Source of the DNA: Cyclobacteriaceae bacterium
Lineage (GTDB): Bacteria; Bacteroidota; Bacteroidia; Cytophagales; Cyclobacteriaceae
Length of the DNA stretch: 51,849 nucleotides
Reading direction: 5' to 3'
Assembly: GCA_016787625.1 (NCBI GenBank)
Contig: JAEUUD010000002.1
Span: forward strand, 1 to 51,849
The stretch's first letter is position 1. Each line of letters begins with the position of its first letter. Both the position numbers and the translations under genes were made by a program. Positions 44,037-51,849 of the stretch are shown here, piece by piece. The notes beneath the pieces are model-generated. The model made no database searches and was not told the DNA's origin. It worked only from the letters and a program-made list of their open reading frames with translations.

Positions 44037-44636
44037 TTAAGCGGGTGATGAAAACTGATGATGAAGCTCAAGCACCTGAGGAATGACCATGTGCTCGTCA
44101 TCATTGTAAATAATAAAATCTGCAAGACTCATTTTTTTTTCTTCAGGCCACTGATTGTTTATGATGCCTTTTATCTCTGTCTCTGTTCTATGTGGATCTC
44201 TTGCCTTCACACGTTTGATTCGTAATTCTTCCGGAGCATGCACCACGATCACCTTACCGAGAGTACCATGAGCCTTTGCTTCAAAAATCAATGCAGCTTC
44301 CCGAATGACATAGGCACTTTGCTGATGTTCTACCCACCTTCCGTAATCCTGGGCCACCCTGGGGTGGACGAGACCATTTAACGTTTTCAGACGTTCCGGG
44401 TTCCCGAATACAGACTGGCTGATATGTGCCCGGTTCAGGCTTCCATCCGGTAAATATGACAAGGATCCGAATTCTTTTTTGATTTGTTCGATGAGTATTC
44501 CGTCAGTGGTCATTAAGTTTTTCGCACGGAGGTCTGCATCATAGACGGGTGTGCCAAGGCACTGGAAAATTCTGCTCACCAGGCTTTTGCCAGAGCCAAT
44601 TCCACCAGTTACGCCAACTTCCAAAGGGCGGGTCAT
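44037..44636 (-). CDS. coaE: Dephospho-CoA kinase
   Basis: 199 residues. The P-loop VGVTGGIGSGKSLVSRIF (about 7-24) and the family motifs PVYDADLRAKNLM, LNGLVHPRVAQDYGRWV and FEAKAHG are present. CoaE phosphorylates the 3'-hydroxyl of dephospho-CoA in the last step of coenzyme A synthesis. The start lies one base after the ybbR stop, so translation is likely coupled. Normal length and no missing residues. Confidence 0.97.
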   Translation of the reverse strand: MTRPLEVGVTGGIGSGKSLVSRIFQCLGTPVYDADLRAKNLMTTDGILIEQIKKEFGSLSYLPDGSLNRAHISQSVFGNPERLKTLNGLVHPRVAQDYGRWVEHQQSAYVIREAALIFEAKAHGTLGKVIVVHAPEELRIKRVKARDPHRTETEIKGIINNQWPEEKKMSLADFIIYNDDEHMVIPQVLELHHQFSSPA

Positions 44637-44637
44637 G

Positions 44638-45588
44638 TTACTCGTGCTTTCTCAACTCGACGGAATCGATTCGGATCAGGGTAGCATAGGAGGGTACGCC
44701 GGTGAGAATCGGTGCCAGCATAAGGGTATCACCCTTTCTGAGTTCAACGCCTGGCAGGGTGACAGAAATATTTGCAAGGTCTTCCAGGAATCGGGTGCGA
44801 TCGCGTTCGGCGATCAACCAGGAGCTGGAAATGCTGTCGCGACTCATGTCCACACCCTGGGCCTTTATTTTGGAAACAGGGAGTTGACGTTGAATCTCTT
44901 CGACGCCACCAACTTCAAAGGAGACCTCCACGACGGGAGGGTTCCGGAAAATGAACTCATTGTGATCCACCAGCACTTCCGTGCTTTCACTGAAATTTGA
45001 ACCAACCCTGGTCGCCTTGATGCTCACCACAAGTGTGTCCCCAAATTCTTCCATATAACTTCTTGGGCCTTCAAGAATGATTGAATCCGGCATGACCGTT
45101 GTCGGACTTATTCTTCCCATATTCTTCTTGAAAGTAACGGAAGATGCATCGGCTGTCAATTTCACTTTGCGCGAAACACGTGGTTCTATATGAAGCCGAA
45201 GTGTATCAAGAACAACGTAGTTCAATTGAAGTGCACCGAGTTGACTGACGACGAGGGGCGCCAGTGCGCTTGCGGGAATCTTGCGGGTCTCCACGGGTCG
45301 TTCAAGAGCCAGGGTAACTGTCGGAACTTTCATCCCGAGATACTTGCGGAGCAATTCCCAGCCATTCCCCCCAACATTGATCACCAATTTGCCGGGGATA
45401 GGCTCAGCCGTTGCAAACTTGCCGGCGTCAAATTCGACGTTCAGTGGAAGAGCAAGATTGGTCGAGTAGTCCTTATTGAGTGCGTTGAAAACCCAGAATA
45501 CTGCTGCAGCAAAAACACAAAGAGTGAGTGCTTTCCAATTGGTGCGATCAAATCGCAGGAGATTGCTGATGGCACGTAAGAACTTCAA
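44638..45588 (-). CDS. YbbR-like domain protein
   Basis: 316 residues. TTG start that overlaps the yajC stop as TTGA. One N-terminal membrane helix (ALTLCVFAAAVFWVFNAL) precedes YbbR-type repeats of about 90 residues each (for example NYVVLDTLRLHIEPRVSRKV and VVEVSFEVGGVEEIQRQLPV). In Gram-positive bacteria the homologue CdaR controls the diadenylate cyclase CdaA; there is no cyclase gene here. The yajC-ybbR-coaE order is conserved in Bacteroidota. Function in this phylum is not established. Confidence 0.88.
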   Translation of the reverse strand: MKFLRAISNLLRFDRTNWKALTLCVFAAAVFWVFNALNKDYSTNLALPLNVEFDAGKFATAEPIPGKLVINVGGNGWELLRKYLGMKVPTVTLALERPVETRKIPASALAPLVVSQLGALQLNYVVLDTLRLHIEPRVSRKVKLTADASSVTFKKNMGRISPTTVMPDSIILEGPRSYMEEFGDTLVVSIKATRVGSNFSESTEVLVDHNEFIFRNPPVVEVSFEVGGVEEIQRQLPVSKIKAQGVDMSRDSISSSWLIAERDRTRFLEDLANISVTLPGVELRKGDTLMLAPILTGVPSYATLIRIDSVELRKHE

Positions 45589-45911
45589 GCGTTGGTTGTG
45601 GTGGTTTTTTTGCCGGCATTGGCGCTCTTGCTAGAGTCCATCGATATGGATGACTTGGAAAAGCGTATGCGGGCTCCGCGTTCAAACTCAAGGACAAAGG
45701 TGTCATCCTCAATTTCGGCAACGCGTCCGTGGGCGCCACCGATGGTTACAACGAGATCACCCTTCTTAACTTCTTCGACAAACTTCTTTTGATCCTTGGC
45801 TTTCTTTTGCTGTGGCCGGATCATGAAGAAGTAGAAAATACCGATGATGGCAACCATGAAGATCATGGAGCTCCATCCGCTGTTTTGGGTCTGTAAGATG
45901 ATGGCGTGCAT
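45585..45911 (-). CDS. yajC: YajC, preprotein translocase accessory subunit
   Basis: 108 residues. One membrane helix SMIFMVAIIGIFYFFMIRPQ followed by the diagnostic QKKAKDQKKFVEEVKKGD and the small beta domain VVTIGGAHGRVAEIEDDTFV. YajC associates with SecDF at the Sec translocon. The tail is Ser/Lys/Thr-rich. It starts 24 bases after a TAcaTTTG -7 box and follows a strong terminator, so it likely begins a new transcript (yajC-ybbR-coaE and perhaps the RND pair). Confidence 0.95.
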   Translation of the reverse strand: MHAIILQTQNSGWSSMIFMVAIIGIFYFFMIRPQQKKAKDQKKFVEEVKKGDLVVTIGGAHGRVAEIEDDTFVLEFERGARIRFSKSSISMDSSKSANAGKKTTTTNA

Positions 45912-45934
45912 GGAAATTATGAGATGATTCGCGG

Positions 45935-45942
45935 CAAATGTA
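45935..45942 (-). promoter_or_regulatory. Candidate -7 box of the yajC operon
   Basis: TACATTTG on the minus strand matches TAnnTTTG exactly and lies 24 bases before the yajC ATG, just after the upstream terminator. A clean TTTG at -33 is not found, so support is partial. Confidence 0.4.
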
Positions 45943-45971
45943 GTGGTTTTGAACGTAACGCTGATACCAAC

Positions 45972-45997
45972 AAAAAAGTCCCGGTGAAGGGACTTTT
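45972..45997 (-). terminator. Terminator after the DUF1573 gene
   Basis: AAAAGTCCC (45974-45982), loop GGTGAA, GGGACTTTT (45989-45997): perfect 9-bp stem. Read on the minus strand it ends in TTTTTTG, the expected tail for transcripts coming from the DUF1573 gene. On the plus strand the tail is only TTTTA. Confidence 0.85.
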
Positions 45998-46020
45998 ATG
46001 ATGTTAGGAAATTGGGAACC

Positions 46021-46551
46021 TTACTTCTTGGGCCCTTTCATATCAGCCTTGGCCGTCACCATCGCCTTGAAGCGAAGGGTAGTTACTTTGGGCCATGTGT
46101 TTGCTGTAACGGTGATGGTCTTGTTTTGAATCCCAGGCTTGCCATTGCTATCAAACTCAGCCTTTACAAAACCTGAGCCGCCAACCGGAATCGGATCCTT
46201 GGTCCATTCTGGCACAGTGCAACCGCAAGAAGGTTGAGCACTTTGAATAACCAAAGGTGCTTCACCGGTATTTTTGATCTTATATACATGAACGACTTTC
46301 TGTCCTTCATTGATTGTTCCAAAGTCATGGTCGGTTGTCTCATAAACAGCAACCGGCAAAGGACCTTCCGGTTTTTCTTCCGGAGTAGCAGAGGCAGGGG
46401 CTGCAACAGTGTTGGCCGACTTGTTGGTCTCTAACTGCGCAAGGCGGCTTTCAAGTTCGGCAATACGCTTTTCTGCTGCGCGGTCTTTGCATGCGGGGAG
46501 CAGAATGAAGAGGCTCGCAGCCATAGCGAGGATGGAGATGCTTCTTTTCAT
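46021..46551 (-). CDS. DUF1573 lipoprotein
   Basis: Start at the ATG 46549-46551 (another ATG lies 9 bases upstream at 46560; longer extensions are not credible). 176 residues. The signal RSISILAMAASLFILLPACK has a lipobox with cysteine at 21. A short coiled segment (AAEKRIAELESRLAQLETN) and an Ala/Pro linker lead to the Ig-like DUF1573 domain: TDHDFGTINEGQKVVHVYKI, then QSAQPSCGCTVPEW with the typical C-G-C. It is probably a periplasmic lipoprotein; the family's role is unknown. Confidence 0.88.
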   Translation of the reverse strand: MKRSISILAMAASLFILLPACKDRAAEKRIAELESRLAQLETNKSANTVAAPASATPEEKPEGPLPVAVYETTDHDFGTINEGQKVVHVYKIKNTGEAPLVIQSAQPSCGCTVPEWTKDPIPVGGSGFVKAEFDSNGKPGIQNKTITVTANTWPKVTTLRFKAMVTAKADMKGPKK

Positions 46552-46621
46552 GGTAATCATGGTTCGTTTATTCTGTAAAAGTAGATAGAAATGACAGGTG
46601 ATAGGTGCTCTTAACAAATCA

Positions 46622-46933
46622 TTAACTCTTTTGATTTCCGCGAATCTGCTCCAGTAAATCATCAACATCTTCAAGCAGGCGTTCCGCTTTTCCACGTGCC
46701 TCAGATACGACCTTTTGCCCTTGAGATTTCGCCTCAGTTGTCAGTGGAGTATCCTTGCCGGTGACCAAATCATCAAGGAAGTCCTGGAGAATCTTCTTGT
46801 ATTTGTCGAGGCGGAAGGAAAGCTTCTCGCGTGTGTTGGACCCCTTGTCGGGAGCATATAGCACGCCCAGGATGGCGCCAGCCGCCGCTCCGGCAAGAAA
46901 TGCGATCAGGGCATTGTTGCTGTTTTTGCTCAT
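46622..46933 (-). CDS. YtxH-domain small membrane protein
   Basis: 103 residues. One glycine/alanine-rich helix (ALIAFLAGAAAGAILGVLYA) followed by PDKGSNTREKLSFRLDKYKK, the YtxH signature of a P-x-x-G-x-x-x-R turn and an amphipathic tail (ARGKAERLLEDVDDLLEQIR). YtxH proteins are often stress-related in other phyla, without a known activity. It sits between nusB and the DUF1573 gene, an arrangement seen often in this phylum. Confidence 0.87.
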   Translation of the reverse strand: MSKNSNNALIAFLAGAAAGAILGVLYAPDKGSNTREKLSFRLDKYKKILQDFLDDLVTGKDTPLTTEAKSQGQKVVSEARGKAERLLEDVDDLLEQIRGNQKS

Positions 46934-47007
46934 GGTTAGTGAATTAGGACAACAAAGATAAGGAAACCGGAATAAGGGTGCCAGCCTGAAAGCCGCTTAA
47001 ATGATGG

Positions 47008-48138
47008 CTATTTGTTGTCGATGAGGCCCCTTCCGCTCTTTTTAATCTTCCCTGAACTCACCAGTTCTTTTGAAAGAACATCGAGAATTCCGTTGATAAA
47101 CTGCCGACTCTTGGGTGTACTGTATTCCTTGGCGAGTTCGATGTACTCGTTGATCGTCACTTTTACAGGAATGTTGGGGAAGCTGAGCATCTCGGAGAGT
47201 GCCATATGAAGAATAACCCTGTCGGTCAGCGGCAGCCGGTCCACTTCCCAGTTTCTTGTATGGTTGGCGATGAGTTGATGGTAAGCTGGCTCCAACTGAG
47301 CGGCAGAAACAAACAGCCTTTCGATGAAGTCTTTGTCGTCATCCCAGTTCAGCGAGAGCTTCTGGATCTCCACCTCGTTTCTATCAGAGAGCGACTTGAT
47401 TGTTTTATCTGTCATGCTTCTGATGATCTCGTGATCTTCGGCCCACCAGAGATCGGTCTCTTCAAAATGAGCATTGATGGCAGTCTTGCCAAGAATGATC
47501 TTTCGAATCAGATGTTTGATCCAATCCACATGATCATCTTTCGATGGATTTTTCAATCCAAGGTATTCGATAAACGCTTTGTCAGGTTTTACACAATCTC
47601 TGAACCAGGAACGGACGAGGTCCATTTGCTGATCCCAACTGCCGCCTTTACGTAGTGTTTCTTTCCGAAGATCGGTGTTATCGCGAAGGGCTTTTACGAG
47701 GGGATTGGCGCCAAAGACAGCAGTCGCAAGCCGCTTGTCATGCGCTGCCACTGATTCAAAGGCTACAACAAGATTCAGGGATGCATAGTACATCGTGTTG
47801 ATCTTGTCGACTTCAAGCACAATGTTCTTTCGGAAATATGTAAAGTCCTTTTTGTTCAACTTGGCGTGCAGGGCGAATGCGTCTTCAATGCTCTTGGTGA
47901 TCCTGGGATCAGGGCTTTCCTTAACCTCTTCACCTTTGAATTTCTTCTCAAACATCTTCAGGGCAACCGTTCGCTGACCTTTCAGCAAATCCTTGTCCTG
48001 AATTTTCATCGAGTTGAGGTCGGGTTGAAAGAATGCATCAATCGTGTCGTGGGCCAGCAGGTAGTTTGCCTCCCTGCATTGTTCATACGCAAAGAGGTTT
48101 TGCATGATTTTGATTCGCAGGGTTCTCCGATTGAGCAT
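47008..48138 (-). CDS. nusB: Transcription antitermination factor NusB, long form
   Basis: 376 residues from the ATG at 48136-48138, against about 140 in most bacteria. The start LNRRTLRIKIMQNLFAYEQC is the first NusB helix; about 180 extra residues separate it from the C-terminal NusB core (AQLEPAYHQLIANHTRNWEV, DRVILHMALSEMLSFPNIPV, TINEYIELAKEYSTPKSRQF). The extra middle part repeats a helical pattern and is usual for Bacteroidota. NusB binds boxA RNA with NusE during rRNA transcription. It is divergent from the ABC exporter gene across 110 bases. Confidence 0.94.
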   Translation of the reverse strand: MLNRRTLRIKIMQNLFAYEQCREANYLLAHDTIDAFFQPDLNSMKIQDKDLLKGQRTVALKMFEKKFKGEEVKESPDPRITKSIEDAFALHAKLNKKDFTYFRKNIVLEVDKINTMYYASLNLVVAFESVAAHDKRLATAVFGANPLVKALRDNTDLRKETLRKGGSWDQQMDLVRSWFRDCVKPDKAFIEYLGLKNPSKDDHVDWIKHLIRKIILGKTAINAHFEETDLWWAEDHEIIRSMTDKTIKSLSDRNEVEIQKLSLNWDDDKDFIERLFVSAAQLEPAYHQLIANHTRNWEVDRLPLTDRVILHMALSEMLSFPNIPVKVTINEYIELAKEYSTPKSRQFINGILDVLSKELVSSGKIKKSGRGLIDNK

Positions 48139-48248
48139 GACAATGAACAGTAAAAAAGAAGGGGGCAAGTTACATTTTGTGGCGGATATATGGTTGTTTT
48201 GAACCAAATTTCAATCAGCCCCGTTAATTTCTCCGCATCAATGGTGTC

Positions 48249-50036
48249 ATGAAGGAACTTTCCCATCTCAACAAATACCTACTGCGGTACAAATGGCATC
48301 TCTTCTGGGGTTTGGTTTTTGTGATCATCTCCAACTTGTTTCAGATTGTGCCGGCCCAGATGGTCCGCCGATCCATTGATCTGGTCACCGACAACATCCA
48401 TGTTTATCGTGCTTTTGGGGAAGGTACGGAGGCTCAGCAAGGCTTCTTTAATCTCTTTACACAAGGCATACTCATGTATGCGATCCTTATCCTGGTCATG
48501 GCGCTGCTCCGTGGTCTCTTCCTCTACTTTGTAAGGCAGACGCTCATCGTCATGAGCCGAAGAATTGAGTACGATCTCAAGAATGACATTTTCCAGCACT
48601 ATCAGACCTTACCACTAAGCTTTTACCGCCGCAACAATACCGGAGACTTGCTGAACCGTATTTCCGAAGATGTGGGAAGGGTAAGGATGTATCTCGGACC
48701 ATCCATCATGTATGGGCTTCAGTTGTTTACCCTTTTTTTGATACTGATTCCCATCATGTTTACAATCAGCGTAAAGCTGACCCTCTTTGCCCTCATTCCT
48801 CTTCCCATGCTCTCGTTCAGTATTTATTATGTCAATAATATCATTGAACGGAGGTCAGAGGAAATTCAGAAAAGTCAGTCCCGTCTCAGCACATTTGTTC
48901 AGGAAGCATTCTCCGGAATACGGGTGATCAAATCATTCAATCGCGAAAAGGAATCCATAGAGCGTTTTACTGTCGAAAATGATGAGTACAAAAGAAAGTC
49001 CCTTCGGCTGACCCGCGTCCAGTCACTGTTCTTCCCCTTGATGTTTGGACTGATCGGACTTAGTACAATCCTCACGGTCTATGAGGGAAGTGTGGAGGTC
49101 ATAGAAGGGTCACTCACCTTCGGGAACATTGTTGAGTTTGTTATCTATGTCAACCTGCTTACTTGGCCGGTAGCTTCCCTCGGATGGACCAGCAGCCTTG
49201 TTCAGCGAGCTGAAGCGTCTCAGAAACGCATCAATGAGTTCCTGAAGACGTCCACCGACATACTGTCACAAAAGGAACTATTGCATCAGATTGAAGGAAG
49301 GATCGAATTCCGAAATGTCTCGTTTACATATCCGGACACAGGCATCGAAGCGGTAAAAAAGGTTTCATTTGTGCTTGAGCCAGGAGACTCTTTGGCCATC
49401 ATCGGCTCTACAGGTTCAGGAAAAAGTACAGTGGCCAATCTGATTTCGCGATTGTATGATGTCACATCAGGAGAGATTCTGATTGATGGAGTTCCCATTG
49501 GTGATTTTAATATCACTAACCTTCGCAGTCAAATTGGATATGTTCCCCAGGATGTGTTTCTCTTCAGTGACACGATCTATAATAACATTGGTTTTGGATT
49601 GAATGAGCCGAATGAAGAGAAGATCCTTCAGGCTGCAAAGGATGCCGATGTGTATAAAAACATCATGGACTTCCCGAATGGATTTGGTACCCGTGTTGGG
49701 GAACGCGGCATTACACTCTCAGGAGGTCAAAAGCAGCGGGTTTCCATAGCAAGAGCCATCGTGCGTGAACCCCGGATTCTCATGCTCGACGATGCTTTGT
49801 CGGCGGTGGACACCAAGACAGAGAACACCATTCTTAATAGTATGCGGGGTGTTATGCAAGGCCGCACGACGCTGATCATCTCCCACAGGGTTTCTTCAGC
49901 AAAACTTGCCAACAAAATCATTGTGCTTGAAGACGGAGCTATAGCAGAGGCCGGCACACATGATGAATTGTGGAAACAGAATGGACTTTACCGGGAGTTG
50001 TATGACCGGCAGATGTTTGCCGAAACGTCTGAATAG
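48249..50036 (+). CDS. ABC exporter half with Walker B Glu-to-Asp change
   Basis: 595 residues, fused membrane and ATPase domains. Six membrane helices run to about 320. The ATPase has Walker A IIGSTGSGKSTVAN, Q-loop YVPQDVFLFSDT, full signature ITLSGGQKQRVSIARA and Walker B ILMLDDALSAVD. In the last, the catalytic glutamate is replaced by aspartate, which is the hallmark of the degenerate-site partner in heterodimeric exporters such as BmrC or TM287. H-loop IISHRVSS is present. The opposite-strand ABC fragment at 51364-51849 has the complementary pattern. It ends 2 bases from the convergent lipoprotein gene. The substrate (lipid, drug or peptide) is unknown. Confidence 0.93.
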   Translation: MKELSHLNKYLLRYKWHLFWGLVFVIISNLFQIVPAQMVRRSIDLVTDNIHVYRAFGEGTEAQQGFFNLFTQGILMYAILILVMALLRGLFLYFVRQTLIVMSRRIEYDLKNDIFQHYQTLPLSFYRRNNTGDLLNRISEDVGRVRMYLGPSIMYGLQLFTLFLILIPIMFTISVKLTLFALIPLPMLSFSIYYVNNIIERRSEEIQKSQSRLSTFVQEAFSGIRVIKSFNREKESIERFTVENDEYKRKSLRLTRVQSLFFPLMFGLIGLSTILTVYEGSVEVIEGSLTFGNIVEFVIYVNLLTWPVASLGWTSSLVQRAEASQKRINEFLKTSTDILSQKELLHQIEGRIEFRNVSFTYPDTGIEAVKKVSFVLEPGDSLAIIGSTGSGKSTVANLISRLYDVTSGEILIDGVPIGDFNITNLRSQIGYVPQDVFLFSDTIYNNIGFGLNEPNEEKILQAAKDADVYKNIMDFPNGFGTRVGERGITLSGGQKQRVSIARAIVREPRILMLDDALSAVDTKTENTILNSMRGVMQGRTTLIISHRVSSAKLANKIIVLEDGAIAEAGTHDELWKQNGLYRELYDRQMFAETSE

Positions 50037-50038
50037 TC

Positions 50039-50584
50039 CTACTTGGGTGCGATCTTGACGTACGTCAGCTTGAAAGTAATCTGCATAGCACCTTCGTTAA
50101 TGACACGAACACCTTCAAGGATCTCAGCGTTTTCATCTCGTGTAAAAGTGTATGATGTGTCTTTGCCTTTAGCATCGAAGTGCTTGTAGACAAGCAGGTT
50201 TCCTGACGCGGTTGTGTTGAATTCTCCAATGATGGAGTAGCTCGCTTTATCTTTGCTGTCAAGGGAGAGCTCAATGAATTCTCTCCCGTTCGATTCATCA
50301 CGAAGAATCGCTACGGTGGCGTAATTTTCTTTCCTGTCGGTTGTCTTCTCACGGAGCGTGCCGAGTATGTTTTTCCCATTCTTCATCACCATGCCGGAAA
50401 CAGAATAGACACCTTCAATTGTCTTCTGGTCCCCCTTCTTCATATACCTGTTGATCAGATCCTGAAAGTTGATCTGTTGAAACTTTGATGCTTTGTTTGC
50501 CGGCTTCGTCCTGACCGTATGAATAATGCACCCCTGAAGAACCAGGGCAGCGCATGCCATGAATATGCAAGGTCGTAGCGTCAT
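50039..50584 (-). CDS. Small lipoprotein, unrecognised
   Basis: 181 residues. The signal RPCIFMACAALVLQGCII has a clear lipobox with cysteine at 19. The remainder is beta-rich, with YSVSGMVMKNGKNILGTLRE and YSIIGEFNTTASGNLLVYK strands; no known domain was recognised. It lies 13 bases downstream of the beta-barrel gene and on the same strand as the second ABC half, so it may belong to the same export function. It could also be a free-standing envelope protein. Confidence 0.78.
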   Translation of the reverse strand: MTLRPCIFMACAALVLQGCIIHTVRTKPANKASKFQQINFQDLINRYMKKGDQKTIEGVYSVSGMVMKNGKNILGTLREKTTDRKENYATVAILRDESNGREFIELSLDSKDKASYSIIGEFNTTASGNLLVYKHFDAKGKDTSYTFTRDENAEILEGVRVINEGAMQITFKLTYVKIAPK

Positions 50585-50597
50585 GACCGAAAAGTGG

Positions 50598-51329
50598 CTA
50601 GAATACGTACCGCAGTCCTACACCTCCCTGAAATCGCTGGTAGCCAGGATCCAGAAGCGCGTCGGTGAATACCTCTACTTCAATGAATGCCGAGATTGGA
50701 AGGGAAAAGTAACTGTACTCAAAACCCACGAGCAAGACGGGCCCATACGTGAACCGTGTTTCGGTAAACTTGCCAAACTTCCCGTCATCCTGATTGTTGG
50801 ACTGGTCGTTGAAATTGTAGTCATACTCCAGCACGGTGTTCCTCCATTGCCATCCTGCACCTGCATACAGTTGGAGTCCCTTTGAAATTTTCTCCGCATC
50901 CCATTGAAAAAGGAACTTGGTTTCCAGAAACCAGTCAGCTACGGCGTTATGCGCCAGGTACGTGATGGATTGATTGCTGTTCAACGTATCTGGCAGGTAG
51001 GAGGGAAATGCACCTCGATAATATTTATTGTAAAGACCGCTCGCTGCCTTTCCAGCATCAACAGCAAATGCAAAATGCTTGTTGGCGTAGAACTTATAAG
51101 TCAGTGCAAAGGGATCTCCCAGTTTAAAGCCAATGCCCTGATAAGGATAACGACTTGCTTCAAAGATGGGACAAATGATTCTTGCCTTGTTGCCCCCCAC
51201 CCGGGGCACAGCAAAAGACGAACTTCGCTTGCTGCGTTTCACCTGCGACAAACCATCGACGGTTACGACCAACGAAGCCAAAACAAGAATGACGGTTTTT
51301 GCGGAAAGCATCAAAGCAAATATAGCCAT
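50598..51329 (-). CDS. Outer-membrane beta-barrel-like protein
   Basis: 243 residues with a signal-like start (AKTVILVLASLVVTVDGLSQ); the ATG at 51311 is an alternative start. After a basic linker (VKRSKRSSSF) come alternating hydrophobic/aromatic strands typical of a small barrel (KFYANKHFAFAVDAG, KGLQLYAGAGWQWRN, YGPVLLVGFEYSYFS), and the chain ends GGVGLRYVF, with a C-terminal aromatic residue as in barrel assembly signals. The function is unknown. The gene is 34 bases after the ABC fragment and 13 before the lipoprotein gene. Confidence 0.75.
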   Translation of the reverse strand: MAIFALMLSAKTVILVLASLVVTVDGLSQVKRSKRSSSFAVPRVGGNKARIICPIFEASRYPYQGIGFKLGDPFALTYKFYANKHFAFAVDAGKAASGLYNKYYRGAFPSYLPDTLNSNQSITYLAHNAVADWFLETKFLFQWDAEKISKGLQLYAGAGWQWRNTVLEYDYNFNDQSNNQDDGKFGKFTETRFTYGPVLLVGFEYSYFSLPISAFIEVEVFTDALLDPGYQRFQGGVGLRYVF

Positions 51330-51363
51330 TTTGGGGCATCAAAGCCCCGAAACAGGCCGACCG

Positions 51364-51849
51364 TCAAACGGCTTCTTTGTATTGCATCTTATAGAGTTGT
51401 GTGTAAACGCCGTGCTTTTCCAGCAGGTCCTCATGTCTGCCGGATTCCTTGATTTCACCCTTGTCCATAACGAGAATGATGTCGGCCTTTTGAATGGTGG
51501 ACAAGCGATGGGCGATGACAATAGAGGTTCGGTGAGTCATCATTTTGCCAATAGCTTCCTGAATCATGGATTCAGTTTCCGAATCCACCGAAGAAGTCGC
51601 CTCATCAAGGATGAGGATCTTCGGATTGTAGACCATCGCGCGGATAAAAGACAACAGTTGACGCTGCCCTACAGACAAGGTTGATCCCCGTTCCATCACC
51701 TGGTAGTCGAGCTTTCCTGGAAGGCGCTCGATGAACCGACGCGCACCTACTTCATCTGCCGCCTGCATGATCACCTCATCGGTGATGTCAGGATTCCCTA
51801 GTGTGATGTTGGCCCGGATTGAATCTGAAAAGAGGAAAACGTCCTGAAG
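51364..51849 (-). CDS. ABC exporter half, ATPase C-terminal part, cut by window edge
   Basis: The minus-strand frame is open from the window edge to the stop at 51364, giving 161 residues. It starts LQDVFLFSDSIRANITLGNP, the Q-loop region of an exporter ATPase. The signature is LSVGQRQLLSFIRAM, so the second position of LSGGQ is valine; Walker B is intact with the catalytic glutamate (KILILDEATSSVDSETE) and the H-loop is IVIAHRLST. A degenerate signature with an intact Walker B is the second-partner pattern of heterodimeric exporters. The membrane domain and Walker A are outside the window. Confidence 0.9.
   Translation of the reverse strand, partial: LQDVFLFSDSIRANITLGNPDITDEVIMQAADEVGARRFIERLPGKLDYQVMERGSTLSVGQRQLLSFIRAMVYNPKILILDEATSSVDSETESMIQEAIGKMMTHRTSIVIAHRLSTIQKADIILVMDKGEIKESGRHEDLLEKHGVYTQLYKMQYKEAV

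Noticed and set aside
44638..45588. YbbR protein as evidence of a cyclic di-AMP system
   Set aside because: No diadenylate cyclase domain gene is present in the window, and the yajC-ybbR-coaE order is common in this phylum without one.
47206..47655. 149-codon open frame antisense to nusB
   Set aside because: It lies in the extra middle part of NusB, which is open simply through shared codon usage; no domain seen.
51314..51324. TATATTTG on the minus strand at the start of the beta-barrel gene
   Set aside because: It lies inside the first codons of the most likely start and its upstream TTTG is too close (15 bases); not listed as a promoter.

Overview
The window is a gene-dense chromosomal stretch of a Bacteroidota bacterium, most likely of the order Cytophagales. 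The evidence is a porP-gldKLMN type IX secretion cluster plus sprE/porW, a long-form nusB, an F1Fo ATP synthase operon that lacks the beta and epsilon genes, TAnnTTTG-type promoter boxes, A-rich leaders with few Shine-Dalgarno sequences, and Bacteroidota-typical families (DUF4271, DUF2911, DUF1573, LytTR pairs). No gap between genes exceeds about 140 bases. I saw no rRNA, tRNA, CRISPR array, insertion sequence or phage gene.

Layout. (1) 1-3376: the edge of a polyketide/isoprenoid pathway: a truncated type III polyketide synthase, a divergent UbiA prenyltransferase and a geranylgeranyl-reductase-like flavoenzyme, with a Tat-exported TIM-barrel protein between the last two. (2) 3418-8438: cell-envelope and metabolic singletons: a two-DTG aspartyl protease with a PDZ domain, a LOG nucleosidase preceded by an unlisted 35-residue membrane microprotein with its own promoter, a DUF2911 protein, a PD40/OmpA-like exported protein, and a HisA paralogue that has lost a catalytic aspartate. 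(3) 8502-16662: uvrA, a LytS/LytR-type two-component pair, hemW with a small helical protein, then DUF4271-hemD. (4) 16752-29069: type IX secretion and gliding: porP-gldK-gldL-gldM-gldN on the plus strand, ended by a strong terminator, facing an operon sprE-pbp1A-uvrC on the minus strand. GldN carries an apparent chitin-binding-type (CBM5/12-like) insert. (5) 29157-36152: an M23 peptidase, a bactofilin, then atpZ, an atpI-like gene, atpB, E, F, H, A, G; atpE is isolated by hairpins on both sides. (6) 36274-39888: a triple-PAS histidine kinase, a GNAT-like protein and a VTT/DedA-family membrane protein. (7) 39885-48138, all on the minus strand: nusB, a YtxH protein, a DUF1573 lipoprotein, a terminator, then yajC-ybbR-coaE and an RND adaptor/pump pair. 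(8) 48249-51849: two ABC exporter halves facing each other around a lipoprotein and a beta-barrel protein; their motif defects are complementary, which suggests one heterodimeric exporter.

The main functional theme is the envelope: protein export (type IX system, YajC), peptidoglycan synthesis and trimming (PBP1A, M23 with bactofilin), efflux (RND, ABC) and proton-motive-force generation, mixed with housekeeping repair (uvrA, uvrC) and haem/CoA synthesis (hemD, hemW, coaE). Most gene functions are standard family assignments. The points I find least ordinary are the GldN insert, the opposed heterodimeric ABC exporter, the HisA-like protein without its N-terminal aspartate, the 35-residue microprotein, and the hairpins around atpE.
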